Shown here: piece after piece, positions 1-9,424 of the stretch
Layout of the letters: the number at the start of each line of letters is the position of its first letter
Position numbering within the stretch: position 1 is the first letter of the stretch
Origin: an uncultured Bacteroidota bacterium
GTDB taxonomy: Bacteria; Bacteroidota; Bacteroidia; Flavobacteriales; Flavobacteriaceae
DNA length: 64,000 nucleotides
Direction of reading: 5' to 3'
NCBI GenBank assembly: GCA_902619855.1
Contig: CACNGE010000002.1
Span: 25,575 to 89,574 of the forward strand
Position numbers and translations under genes: made by a program
Notes under the pieces: model-generated
The model's database searches: none
Seen by the model: the letters and a program-made list of their open reading frames with translations, nothing else
Told to the model about the DNA's origin: nothing

Positions 1-588
1 CATCCAAGACAATGAAAGGTATGCTGGCGATGTCTCGTCATTGTTTTCTGCCTCTTGCACTTTATCGTACAACACGCTCAGGGTGGATAATTTTAGCTGT
101 TTTCTCCACTTTTCAGATCTTGCTTTTTGAGATAACGGATAAAGTTGCTCGTCATAATCTGTATCTAATTCTTCTTCTTTTTCAAAATCAAATGGATTAG
201 ACAAAAGAGAACCATAGAGGCTTTCTACTTCATTCATACGAAGAATAAGTCTTTGATAAGTCAAATCAAAAAATGTTAAGTCTAATTCTCTAATTTGATC
301 ATCAATCTGATACATATATTTCGTGAACTCTCTGTAATCGCTTTGAAGAAAATATCTTTTTTGACCATCAATACTCTCTAGATAAGTGTGAAAAATTTGT
401 TCAGACATATCATCGTCCAAAGATTTGACATCGTAATGACCACGCTGAACAACATGTGATATCAACTCGATGAGAAGGCGATCTTTATCATTGCTGACAA
501 ATTCCTTTTGAAAAGGGTTAGTCGTTGCTGTGAATAGGTACAAAACAACTGCAACAGCAAAAATCAAGTAAGAGGCATTCTTTTTCAT
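1..588 (-). CDS. Carboxy-terminal processing protease (S41/Tsp-like), N-terminal part only, truncated by window edge
   Basis: Reverse-strand reading from ATG at 588 gives MKKNASYLIFAVAVVLYLFTATTNPFQKEFVSNDKDRLLIELISHVVQRGHYDVKSLDDDMSEQIFHTYLESIDGQKRYFLQSDYREF..., open to the window edge; resembles the N-terminal region of Bacteroidota tail-specific proteases. Confidence 0.75.
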   Translation of the reverse strand, partial: MKKNASYLIFAVAVVLYLFTATTNPFQKEFVSNDKDRLLIELISHVVQRGHYDVKSLDDDMSEQIFHTYLESIDGQKRYFLQSDYREFTKYMYQIDDQIRELDLTFFDLTYQRLILRMNEVESLYGSLLSNPFDFEKEEELDTDYDEQLYPLSQKARSEKWRKQLKLSTLSVLYDKVQEAENNDETSPAYLSLSWM

Positions 589-678
589 TTCAATCTATTG
601 AGAACCTACGAAGATATAGATTATATTCAAAGTATGAAAATATCAAGTTTATTGGTCGGACAGGCAAATTGAAATCTG

Positions 679-686
679 TATTTTTG
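679..686 (+). promoter_or_regulatory. Putative Bacteroidota -7 element TATTTTTG upstream of surE
   Basis: Match to TAnnTTTG just upstream of the ATG at 705. Confidence 0.4.
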
Positions 687-704
687 TGAAAATAGACATC
701 CAAA

Positions 705-1475
705 ATGAGCAGTAAACCATTGATTCTTGTCACAAATGACGATGGCATAAGTGCCCCTGGACTTCGTAAACTTATTCAAATTATGAATACCATTGGTGAT
801 GTGGTTGTGGTTGCTCCCGATAGCCCACAATCTGGAATGGGACATGCGATTACCATCAATAGTACCTTGCGATGCACCAAAGTAAAACTCGATGATGGGC
901 CTCAAAAGGAGTACTCTTGTTCAGGTACGCCAGCTGATTGTGTAAAACTAGGTGTTCATGAAATTCTGAAACGAAAGCCAGATTTATGCGTTTCTGGGAT
1001 TAATCATGGATCAAACGCTGCAATTAATGTCATTTATTCTGGAACGATGAGTGCTGCTATTGAAGCTGGAATTGAAGGAATTCCAGCGATAGGTTTTTCT
1101 TTACTCGATTATGCTTGGGATGCCGATTTTGATTCTCTGTCCAGTTTTGTCAAAAAAATAACCAAATCGGCACTACAAAATAAAATCCCTGAAAGTACAA
1201 TACTCAATGTCAATTTCCCAAAACGAAAAAAAAGTGAGATCAAAGGGATCAAGATTTGTCGACAGGCAAATGCCTATTGGATTGAAGAATTTGACAAACG
1301 TCAAGACCCCATGGGGAAAGAATATTATTGGATGACAGGCGCCTTTATCAATGATGACAAAGGAGAAGATACTGATATCTGGGCACTCGAAAATGGATAT
1401 ATTTCAGTGGTTCCTACTCATTTTGACCTCACTGCACATCATCATATTCAAAAACTCAACTCATGGGTATTTTAA
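705..1475 (+). CDS. surE: 5'/3'-nucleotidase SurE
   Basis: ILVTNDDGISAPGLRKL, SGTPADCVKLG and SGINHGSNAAINVIYSGTMSAAIEA motifs. Confidence 0.97.
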   Translation: MSSKPLILVTNDDGISAPGLRKLIQIMNTIGDVVVVAPDSPQSGMGHAITINSTLRCTKVKLDDGPQKEYSCSGTPADCVKLGVHEILKRKPDLCVSGINHGSNAAINVIYSGTMSAAIEAGIEGIPAIGFSLLDYAWDADFDSLSSFVKKITKSALQNKIPESTILNVNFPKRKKSEIKGIKICRQANAYWIEEFDKRQDPMGKEYYWMTGAFINDDKGEDTDIWALENGYISVVPTHFDLTAHHHIQKLNSWVF

Positions 1476-1759
1476 AGAAAATCAGTCCTGGCTTGTTGGG
1501 ATGGCTTATTGGTTTGGTGATACCTTTTGGTATGCTTTTACTTTTGGTCGAATTTTCGGCTGATGGCAATGCCTTGGATACAATCCCCATCCTCTATGCA
1601 TACGACGAACTAGGCACTTGGATAACTATGGCCGTACTTCCCAATCTTTTTTTCTTTTGGTGGTGGATTCAAAAAAAGAACACGCGTGCTGCCCAATCCA
1701 TACTTGGGGCAACAATTTTTTGGGCCTTTATTAGTCTGTTGTTAAAATTTAGTACATGA
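1463..1759 (+). CDS. Small conserved membrane protein of unknown function
   Basis: 98-aa ORF with three hydrophobic segments, overlapping the surE end and abutting lpxB. Confidence 0.75.
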   Translation: MGILKKISPGLLGWLIGLVIPFGMLLLLVEFSADGNALDTIPILYAYDELGTWITMAVLPNLFFFWWWIQKKNTRAAQSILGATIFWAFISLLLKFST

Positions 1760-2868
1760 GATACTACCTCATTGCTGGCGAGGCCTCTGGAGATTTGCAT
1801 GGTGCCAATTTAATTGCTGCATTACAACAAAAAGACGATTCAGCAGTGCTTCGTGCTTGGGGTGGAAATAAGATGCAGGAACAAGGTGCGCAAATTGTAA
1901 AACACTACAAACATCTTGCTTTTATGGGGTTTTGGGAGGTGCTCAAAAATCTAAGAACCATTTTAGCAAACGTCTCCTTTTGCAAGAAAGATATTCTCAA
2001 CTTCAAACCAGATGCTTTGGTCTTAATCGACTACCCTGGCTTTAATATGATCATCGCAAAATGGGCCACCAAATTGGGAATACCAGTGCACTATTACATC
2101 CTACCCCAGGCTTGGGCATGGAAAGAAAATCGTGTGAAAAAATTGGCGAAACACACCAACTTTCGATATGTGATCTTGCCTTTTGAGGTTGATTTTTTTG
2201 AACAAAAACACAAGCTTAGCATTGACTTTGTTGGACACCCACTCATCGATGAGTTGTTTGCAATTCCAGACTTGGAGGAAGATGCATTTAGAGCACAGTT
2301 GGGCATTCATAACAATCAAAAAGTAATTGCTTTATTACCAGGCAGTCGAAATCAAGAAATCAATAAAATACTTCCGGTGATGGCGAGCGTCATTGACGCC
2401 TTTCCAAACCATCGCTTTCTTATTGCAGGTACATCAAACATTGATAAATCACTCTACCAACGCTTTGCGCCAAATGTAGATGTTGTGATGGATCGAACCT
2501 ATGACGTTTTGCGTATAGCCGAAGCAGCTATCGTTACCAGCGGAACAGCTACTTTGGAAACAGCACTGCTCAAAATCCCTCAAATCGTTTGTTATAAAAC
2601 GAGTCCTTTGAGTTTTGCCATTGCAAAGCGAATTGTCAAACTTCCCTTTGTTTCACTAGTCAATCTCATTGCAGGTCGCTTGCTTGTGAAAGAGCTGATT
2701 CAAAAGGATTGCAATGCGTTTGCCTTGACAGATGCATTACAAGATATCCTATTTCCCAGTGGCAGAAAAAAGGTGTTGTCTGGATATGACGATCTAATTC
2801 AAAAACTTGGAGGTAGAGGAGCAAGTGAAAAGGTTGCCAAACTCATTTACAAACGAACGCATGCGTAA
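1756..2868 (+). CDS. lpxB: Lipid-A-disaccharide synthase
   Basis: YYLIAGEASGDLHGANL, ILPQAWAWKENR, FVGHPLID and LLPGSRNQEI motifs. Confidence 0.97.
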   Translation: MRYYLIAGEASGDLHGANLIAALQQKDDSAVLRAWGGNKMQEQGAQIVKHYKHLAFMGFWEVLKNLRTILANVSFCKKDILNFKPDALVLIDYPGFNMIIAKWATKLGIPVHYYILPQAWAWKENRVKKLAKHTNFRYVILPFEVDFFEQKHKLSIDFVGHPLIDELFAIPDLEEDAFRAQLGIHNNQKVIALLPGSRNQEINKILPVMASVIDAFPNHRFLIAGTSNIDKSLYQRFAPNVDVVMDRTYDVLRIAEAAIVTSGTATLETALLKIPQIVCYKTSPLSFAIAKRIVKLPFVSLVNLIAGRLLVKELIQKDCNAFALTDALQDILFPSGRKKVLSGYDDLIQKLGGRGASEKVAKLIYKRTHA

Positions 2869-3322
2869 ACTCATTTCTTTTGTTGCCGTAGCTGTTCTCG
2901 CTACAAGTTGTGGGGTATTTAAAAGTGAAAAAAAATTAAACCCACGAGATGGAGTTGTTTTATATGCTAAGGAGTATTTGGGTGCTCCATACCGTTTGGG
3001 TGGCAACAACTCTCGTGGAATTGATTGTTCTGGACTGATTCACAACTCATTTAAAAAGCAAGGAATTCGTGTGTCAAGAACTGTTGACCTTTTGCGAAAA
3101 GAGGGAAAACGTATTTCGATTGACCGTGCAAAACCAGGAGACATACTCTTTTTTAGAACTTCTAAAAAACGAAAACTCACCCATGCGGGTATCGTTGTTG
3201 GACATAAAAGAGATATCCCTCTATTCATTCATGCCTCATCTTCAAGAGGGGTAATCATTTCTTCAATGAAAGAAGGCTATTGGCACAAAGCCTACGCACA
3301 AACACGAAGATTGATTCGCTAA
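2861..3322 (+). CDS. C40 (NlpC/P60) family peptidase, predicted lipoprotein
   Basis: Start chosen at internal ATG 2861 giving a lipobox-like signal (AVLATSC); NSRGIDCSGLIHNSF and THAGIVVG catalytic motifs. Confidence 0.9.
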   Translation: MRKLISFVAVAVLATSCGVFKSEKKLNPRDGVVLYAKEYLGAPYRLGGNNSRGIDCSGLIHNSFKKQGIRVSRTVDLLRKEGKRISIDRAKPGDILFFRTSKKRKLTHAGIVVGHKRDIPLFIHASSSRGVIISSMKEGYWHKAYAQTRRLIR

Positions 3323-3385
3323 CATTTCCTATCTGTCAGGTGTAACCCCACTTGCGAATCAAATGGAATACAATTTTATGATGCC

Positions 3386-3406
3386 ACAAAAGACGGAGCG
3401 TCCGCC
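3386..3406 (-). terminator. Possible short intrinsic terminator after the thioredoxin-family gene
   Basis: Reverse strand GGCGGA-CGC-TCCGTC followed by TTTT, directly after the stop codon at 3408. Confidence 0.4.
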
Positions 3407-3407
3407 C

Positions 3408-3944
3408 TCAACCTTTGAATCGTGCAGTGAAATTCTTGTAGTAATTGGTGAAATCTTCCTGTGACTTTAATTGTTTATAATCATTGGATGAAAATAGCTT
3501 TAGATAAAATTCCATTTGCTGCACATTGTGATAGCCAACAATAGGAGCAATATAATTGGCATTCTCATCAAAGAAAGCCACTGTTGGATATCCAGTAATG
3601 CCTAGATAGGCAGTGAACTGATGCCGAGCATTTCTTCCCTTTCGGTTTGGGTCATATCTAGGGTTCTCAAAACGATTCCCATTGAAATTCACCTCCTCTT
3701 TACCCTCAGCATTAAATTTTACAGGATAATAATTTTGATTGATAAATGAACTGATTTCAGCATTCCCAAAAGTGTTTTTGTCGAGGAGTTTACAAGGTCC
3801 GCACCAGCTTGTATATACGTCAACAATGATTTTTTTTGGGTTTGATTTTTGAGCAGCCAAAGCCTCATCCATCGTCATCCAGTTGACTTGGGCAGATGAA
3901 ATAGTGCAGCCAATAAAAAATAGAATCAGACTACGTAATCCCAT
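3408..3944 (-). CDS. Thioredoxin-family protein with signal peptide
   Basis: N-terminal hydrophobic signal, VDVYTSWCGPCKLLDKNTF active site. Confidence 0.9.
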   Translation of the reverse strand: MGLRSLILFFIGCTISSAQVNWMTMDEALAAQKSNPKKIIVDVYTSWCGPCKLLDKNTFGNAEISSFINQNYYPVKFNAEGKEEVNFNGNRFENPRYDPNRKGRNARHQFTAYLGITGYPTVAFFDENANYIAPIVGYHNVQQMEFYLKLFSSNDYKQLKSQEDFTNYYKNFTARFKG

Positions 3945-5529
3945 GCATTTTTTGAATCAGAGTTTTATTTAGGATAAGCATCAGTAAACCTGCAAGGACA
4001 GGAACAGCAGTAAAAATAAGGAAGAAGTTAGATAAGCCATATGACTCTGAAATTGAGTCAATAAAACTACCTGTCCAACCCCCGAGGAAATTGGCTATTG
4101 CGCTACACACAAACCAAAATCCAAACATTAGGCCGACCAATCGTTTGGGAGCAAGCTTACTCACATAAGACAAGCCCACAGGAGAGATACAAAGCTCCCC
4201 CAAAGTGTGAAATAGGTATGCCAAGATCAGCCACGCAATACTTACACTTGCTGTGCTTGCGCCAAGTGGAATACCAGATGCCCCATAAGATAAAAAGGCA
4301 AATCCAAATCCGAGTAACATCAATCCTATGGCGAACTTGACAGGTCCACTTGGATTGAGTGAAGAAGCCCATATTTTAGAAAAAATTGGTGCAAAAATGA
4401 CAATGAAAAGTGAATTGAGAACAGAAAACCAAGATGCTGGAATTTCAGCAACATCAGAGGCAAACTCCCTGTTGAGCATCCATATAACTATGCCCCAAAT
4501 GATGGCAAAACTCAATCCTAAAAAGAAATTAGATAGTATATATTTCCCCAACATATTGCGAAACAATTCATATAGGACATAAGTCAAAATTACCATTGGA
4601 ACCAGCGTGATGATGGAGTTTACAATATTGAATGTTTTTGATGCAGTACCAACCAAATTTCTGTCAGTATAGTCATTTGCAAATATGGTCATCGATCCAC
4701 CTGCTTGTTCAAAAGCCCACCAAAAGAAAATGGTGAATAGAGAGAAAATAACTACCACAAAAAGTCGATCATTTTCAGTTTTTTTAGGTACATCTTCCGT
4801 TTCTTCTTCCGTCTCAATTTGCGTTAGCGCAAGGGCTTTTGGAGATAAACCTATATTTCCAAATATTTTCTGGGCAAACCAAAATTGAAGCATTCCAAAA
4901 AACATAAAAATCCCAGCCAAACCAAAGCCCAAATGCCATCCAACCTTTTCGCCTATATATCCACAAAGCAAAATTCCTAGAAAAGCGCCAGCGTTGATAC
5001 CCATATAAAAAATGGTATATCCCCCATCTTTAAGACTATCACCATTCTTATATAATTGTCCAACAATTGATGAGATATTGGGTTTAAATAATCCATTCCC
5101 AATAACCAGACAACTCAGACCAATGAAAAAGAATGTTGTGGAAAAAGTTTCCAATGCCATTGAGGCGTGGCCAAGAGTCATGATGAAAGCACCTAAAACA
5201 GTTGCATTTCTGTACCCTATAAAATTATCAGCAAAGAAGCCCCCCAGTATGGGGGTTAAATACACCAACCCAGTGTACCAACCATATAAAGTCAATGCAT
5301 CTTCTCTCTCCCAAGCCCAACCCTCATCGAGCAATGATGAGGTGAGAAATAAAACTAAAATTGCACGCATACCATAGTAGCTGAATCGCTCCCACATCTC
5401 TGTAAAAAACAATACAAATAGGCCGACAGGATGTCCAGCAATGGTTCTCTGATTGAGGGAAGATCCTCCAAATTGGTTTGACATGATACCTAGGTTTTTG
5501 TTGAGATTTGCTAATATATGACTTTTCAA
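3931..5529 (-). CDS. POT/PTR family peptide MFS transporter
   Basis: GHPVGLFVLFFTEMWERFSYYGMRAILVLFL signature and multiple TM segments; true start possibly ATG at 5484 region (MSNQFGGSS). Confidence 0.93.
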   Translation of the reverse strand: MKSHILANLNKNLGIMSNQFGGSSLNQRTIAGHPVGLFVLFFTEMWERFSYYGMRAILVLFLTSSLLDEGWAWEREDALTLYGWYTGLVYLTPILGGFFADNFIGYRNATVLGAFIMTLGHASMALETFSTTFFFIGLSCLVIGNGLFKPNISSIVGQLYKNGDSLKDGGYTIFYMGINAGAFLGILLCGYIGEKVGWHLGFGLAGIFMFFGMLQFWFAQKIFGNIGLSPKALALTQIETEEETEDVPKKTENDRLFVVVIFSLFTIFFWWAFEQAGGSMTIFANDYTDRNLVGTASKTFNIVNSIITLVPMVILTYVLYELFRNMLGKYILSNFFLGLSFAIIWGIVIWMLNREFASDVAEIPASWFSVLNSLFIVIFAPIFSKIWASSLNPSGPVKFAIGLMLLGFGFAFLSYGASGIPLGASTASVSIAWLILAYLFHTLGELCISPVGLSYVSKLAPKRLVGLMFGFWFVCSAIANFLGGWTGSFIDSISESYGLSNFFLIFTAVPVLAGLLMLILNKTLIQKMHGIT

Positions 5530-5575
5530 TCATTCGCTGATTCGTTTAATATACAAGATATCTTATCTTTACACC

Positions 5576-6901
5576 ATGGCAAATGAGGGTGTTCAAAACG
5601 GATTGGTTTCGGGCTTTTCCAAAAAATCAAAACAAGATAAGATCGAATGGATTACCAATAAATGCTTTTCCAATCCTACACAAGCCAAAGAGATACTTCA
5701 AACCTATTGGAACTCAGACGAACAGTTACAGAACTTACACGATGAATTTATTGAAAATGCTATCAGTAACTTTTATTTACCCTTAGCAGTTGCGCCTAAC
5801 TTCGTCATCAATGGGAAGAGCTATGTTCTTCCAATGGTTACAGAAGAAAGCTCGGTGGTTGCTGCCTCGGCCAATGCTGCTAAATTTTGGGCTACTCGTG
5901 GGGGGTTTCATGCCGAAATAGTGGGGACAGAAAAAACAGGTCAAGTTCATTTTTTATTTACAGGATCTCATCAAAGCCTGAAGAGCTTTTTCAAAACTGT
6001 CAAACCCACGCTGCTAAAGGAAACAGAAGCCATTACCAAAAACATGCGTCAACGAGGGGGCGGTATCCTTGATATTGAACTGCTCGACTGTACCAAAAAT
6101 ATGGCAAACTATTACCAGTTGCACGTTCGCTTTGAGACTGCAGATGCGATGGGTGCTAATTTTATCAATTCGTGCCTCGAGCAACTTGCCCAAACTCTCC
6201 AAAATGAAGCTACTATCTATCCTCATTTTTCTGAAACTGAAAAACAAATCGAGTTGGTGATGAGCATCTTATCTAACTATGTGCCTGGTAGTCGCGTAAA
6301 AGCCTGGGTAAGCTGTCCTGTAGCAGATTTGGGAGATGATAGTGATGTCCTTGCCAAAAAGTTTGTAAAAGCAGTTAAAATCGCGCATCACAACGTATAC
6401 AGAGCAGTCACGCACAACAAAGGCATTATGAATGGGATCGATGCGTTAGCCATTGCTACAGGCAATGATTTTAGGGCAGTGGAGGCTGGCATACATGCCT
6501 ATGCTGCAAAAGATGGAAACTACAAAGGGCTATCAAAAGCACGAATAGAGAAAGATGTATTTTGGTTTGAGCTTGAAATACCACTAGCAGTGGGAACAGT
6601 TGGTGGGTTAACAAAGCTTCACCCCATGGTACAATTGTCGCATCAATTACTACAAAATCCAAATGCTAAAGAGCTAATGCAAATCATGGCAGTGAGTGGA
6701 TTAGCGCAAAATTTTGCTGCCTTGCGTTCATTGGTCACCACTGGTATCCAGAGAGGACATATGAAAATGCATTTGCTGAACATACTCAACCAAATGGGTG
6801 CTAACCAATCCGAAAAAGAGGCAATGATCAAGCACTTTACAACCAATGTTGTTAGTTATAATGCCGTTGAACAAACACTAGCAGCATGGCGGAAAAACTG
6901 A
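5576..6901 (+). CDS. Hydroxymethylglutaryl-CoA reductase, class II type
   Basis: LPMVTEESSVVAA, DAMGANFINSCLEQ, ATGNDFRAVEAG and GTVGGLTKLHP motifs. Confidence 0.93.
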   Translation: MANEGVQNGLVSGFSKKSKQDKIEWITNKCFSNPTQAKEILQTYWNSDEQLQNLHDEFIENAISNFYLPLAVAPNFVINGKSYVLPMVTEESSVVAASANAAKFWATRGGFHAEIVGTEKTGQVHFLFTGSHQSLKSFFKTVKPTLLKETEAITKNMRQRGGGILDIELLDCTKNMANYYQLHVRFETADAMGANFINSCLEQLAQTLQNEATIYPHFSETEKQIELVMSILSNYVPGSRVKAWVSCPVADLGDDSDVLAKKFVKAVKIAHHNVYRAVTHNKGIMNGIDALAIATGNDFRAVEAGIHAYAAKDGNYKGLSKARIEKDVFWFELEIPLAVGTVGGLTKLHPMVQLSHQLLQNPNAKELMQIMAVSGLAQNFAALRSLVTTGIQRGHMKMHLLNILNQMGANQSEKEAMIKHFTTNVVSYNAVEQTLAAWRKN

Positions 6902-7800
6902 CATATTATAGCGCTGGGAAGTTGCTCATCACGAGTGAATATGCAGTAATCGATGGAGCTTGTGCCCTCGCTTTACCAACCAAATTGGGGCAACGCATGA
7001 CTGTTATTGATGCGGAAAAATCTCACTTGCATTGGGTAGCAAAGGACATGGATGGAAAAATTTGGTTTGAAAATGATTTTGACACGATTGATTTTAATCC
7101 CATTCATCAAAAGGATAATGTGTCGAAACGACTCCAACAAATCTTAATCAATGTGCGTGAGCAAAACCAAAATTTTTTGGCAGAATTGAAAGGAGCAGTT
7201 ATTGAAACCCAACTCAATTTTTCAAGAAACTGGGGTCTTGGAAGTTCATCGACATTGATCAATAATATAGCGCAATGGGCGAATGTAAATCCATTTGATT
7301 TGCAACAAAAAGTTTTTGGAGGAAGTGGATATGATATTGCATGTGCCCAAAAATCTTACCCTATCACTTATCAGCTGATCAACCAAAATCCAATTGTAAC
7401 AGATGTGAGCTTTCACCCTCCATTTCATCAGCATTTGTTTTTCGTATATATGAACAAAAAGCAAAACAGTCGAGCTTCTATTCGTCATTACTACAAGGGT
7501 GTGACAGATCAGTTGATTGATGCACTGAACACACTCACAAAAAAGTTCATAGACGCCAAAACTGTGAGTGATTTCCAGATGCTAATGCTTGCACATGAAA
7601 GCATTGTCTCCAAACTGATTGGCATTGAGCCAGTAAAGGAGGCTGAATTTTCAGACTATGAAGGGGTAGTCAAGAGCCTAGGTGCTTGGGGAGGAGATTT
7701 TGTTCTTGCTTGTGGCTCTACAAAAAGCAAGGAATATTTTGCAGCAAAAGGGTTTAAAGTGTGTTTTGCCTATACTGAACTTATTTCTACCGCTATTTAA
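6886..7800 (+). CDS. GYDIA-family GHMP kinase (mevalonate-pathway kinase-like)
   Basis: YSAGKLLITSEYAV N-terminus, WGLGSSSTL ATP-binding motif and the family-defining GGSGYDIACA. Confidence 0.93.
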   Translation: MAEKLTYYSAGKLLITSEYAVIDGACALALPTKLGQRMTVIDAEKSHLHWVAKDMDGKIWFENDFDTIDFNPIHQKDNVSKRLQQILINVREQNQNFLAELKGAVIETQLNFSRNWGLGSSSTLINNIAQWANVNPFDLQQKVFGGSGYDIACAQKSYPITYQLINQNPIVTDVSFHPPFHQHLFFVYMNKKQNSRASIRHYYKGVTDQLIDALNTLTKKFIDAKTVSDFQMLMLAHESIVSKLIGIEPVKEAEFSDYEGVVKSLGAWGGDFVLACGSTKSKEYFAAKGFKVCFAYTELISTAI

Positions 7801-7945
7801 AATCAAGAGTAATCACCAAAGTCACTGCTGATCCAGTTGGCTTTCCTTTGTCATCATGTAAATCTTCTATTTTGAAACTCAATTCATTATTTGTTGTAAC
7901 AATTGAAGATGTCGATAAAATTAAAATGAACCGAAAAAAAATTTC
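7793..7945 (-). pseudogene. Possible C-terminal remnant of a sensor histidine kinase-like gene
   Basis: Reverse-strand stop-to-stop reading ...STSSIVTTNNELSFKIEDLHDDKGKPTGSAVTLVITLDFK*; resembles the last beta-strand region of LytS-like HATPase domains; no start codon and no upstream domain. Confidence 0.4.
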
Positions 7946-8079
7946 TTAAGCTATCGATAGTGTGGCTGCGAAAAATCAAACAATGCCCGAATTATGTCGT
8001 TATTTAATTTTGTAAAGTTTGGCATGATAAATGTGACGTAGTATTTAACTTAATAATTTTTTGTTAGTTATTGTTTTTT

Positions 8080-8117
8080 ACGCCTGCACTGCTTATACCT
8101 TGGTGCAGGCGTTTTTT
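8080..8117 (+). terminator. Strong intrinsic terminator hairpin
   Basis: ACGCCTGCAC - loop - GTGCAGGCGT followed by TTTTT, 10-bp perfect stem. Confidence 0.85.
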
Positions 8118-8168
8118 ATAATGTTTAGCTATCTTTATAGATGATAAAAATAATACTTTTACTTTTTT

Positions 8169-9413
8169 ATGAATTTAAATCGTTACCTCTTTATAGAATT
8201 TCTAAACAAACAAAATATTGAAATTGGTCTTGCTTGGTGGATTGATTTCATTGTTACATCATCCCTACTTTTACTTATATCTTTTCTATTGGCCACTGTT
8301 TCAAAAGCTGTTATTAAAAAGATTTTAATTAAACTTTCTAGACAAACAAAAACGCATTTGGATGACTATCTTTTATCATCTGGTTTTTCAAAAAATATCT
8401 CTAGACTAATACCTTATGTTTTTCTGCTCTCTATAGTACCGTTTTGGATTGTTGATAGCCCCACTACAACCTCGAACGTAATGTTACTACTCAATGTATA
8501 TGGGGTAATTGTTTCGGTTTGGATTTTTATAAGCATTCTCCAAACATTACGCGCTTATTTAATCACACTTGAATCATTTAAAGACAAGCCTATAGACAGC
8601 TATGTTCAGGTTTTTATGTTGCTCATTTGGATCATCGGGATCATCGTAATTTTTTCTATCCTCACTGGAAAAGAAGTTGGATATTTCCTAACAGCAATGG
8701 GAGCACTATCGGCAGTGCTGCTATTGATATTTAAAGACACCATTTTAGGGTTTGTTGCCAGCATTCAGATTGCAGCAAATGATTTGGTGAGAATTGGCGA
8801 TTGGGTTACGATGGAAAAATATGGTGCAGATGGCGATGTGATAGAGATTAATCTATCAACTGTTAAGATTCAAAACTTTGACAAGACCATCACAACCATT
8901 CCAACCTATAATCTGATTTCTGATTCCTTTAAGAATTGGCGAGGTATGGCAGAATCTGCTGGGCGGCGTATCAAACGCTCCATTCTGATCAGTACGCCGA
9001 GTATTCGCTTTCTAGAAAGTGGTGAATTAGAAAAACTACGTCAAATTGAACGAATTTCAACCTATCTCTCAGAACGAACTTCTGAAATCGATCAAGACAA
9101 TCAAGCATCAAAAAGCGATAAGTCGATTGCCATTAATGGTCGAAATCTGACCAATTTGGGTGTTTACCGACAGTATGTTGAAAATTATCTAAAAACGCAT
9201 CCCAAAATCAGTGATCAACTAACCGTAATGTGTCGCCAGCTTCCCCCTAACCAATTTGGTGCAACTCCATTGGAAGTTTATGCCTTCAGTAATGATAAAG
9301 AGTGGGTGGCATATGAGCACCTGATTGCGGATATATTTGATCATTTATTAGGTGCATTAGAATATTTTGATGTAAAGAGTTTTGAAGTAGGTTCTCCAAA
9401 AATTCGAGATTAG
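8169..9413 (+). CDS. Mechanosensitive ion channel (MscS) family protein
   Basis: FLTAMGALSAVLLLIFKDTILGFVASIQIAANDLVRIGDWV motif and N-terminal TM helices. Confidence 0.93.
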   Translation: MNLNRYLFIEFLNKQNIEIGLAWWIDFIVTSSLLLLISFLLATVSKAVIKKILIKLSRQTKTHLDDYLLSSGFSKNISRLIPYVFLLSIVPFWIVDSPTTTSNVMLLLNVYGVIVSVWIFISILQTLRAYLITLESFKDKPIDSYVQVFMLLIWIIGIIVIFSILTGKEVGYFLTAMGALSAVLLLIFKDTILGFVASIQIAANDLVRIGDWVTMEKYGADGDVIEINLSTVKIQNFDKTITTIPTYNLISDSFKNWRGMAESAGRRIKRSILISTPSIRFLESGELEKLRQIERISTYLSERTSEIDQDNQASKSDKSIAINGRNLTNLGVYRQYVENYLKTHPKISDQLTVMCRQLPPNQFGATPLEVYAFSNDKEWVAYEHLIADIFDHLLGALEYFDVKSFEVGSPKIRD

Positions 9414-9424
9414 ATCTGTTTTTC

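Noticed and set aside
7951-7960. Perfect palindrome CTATCGATAG
   Set aside because: Too short to interpret; expected occasionally by chance in AT-rich DNA
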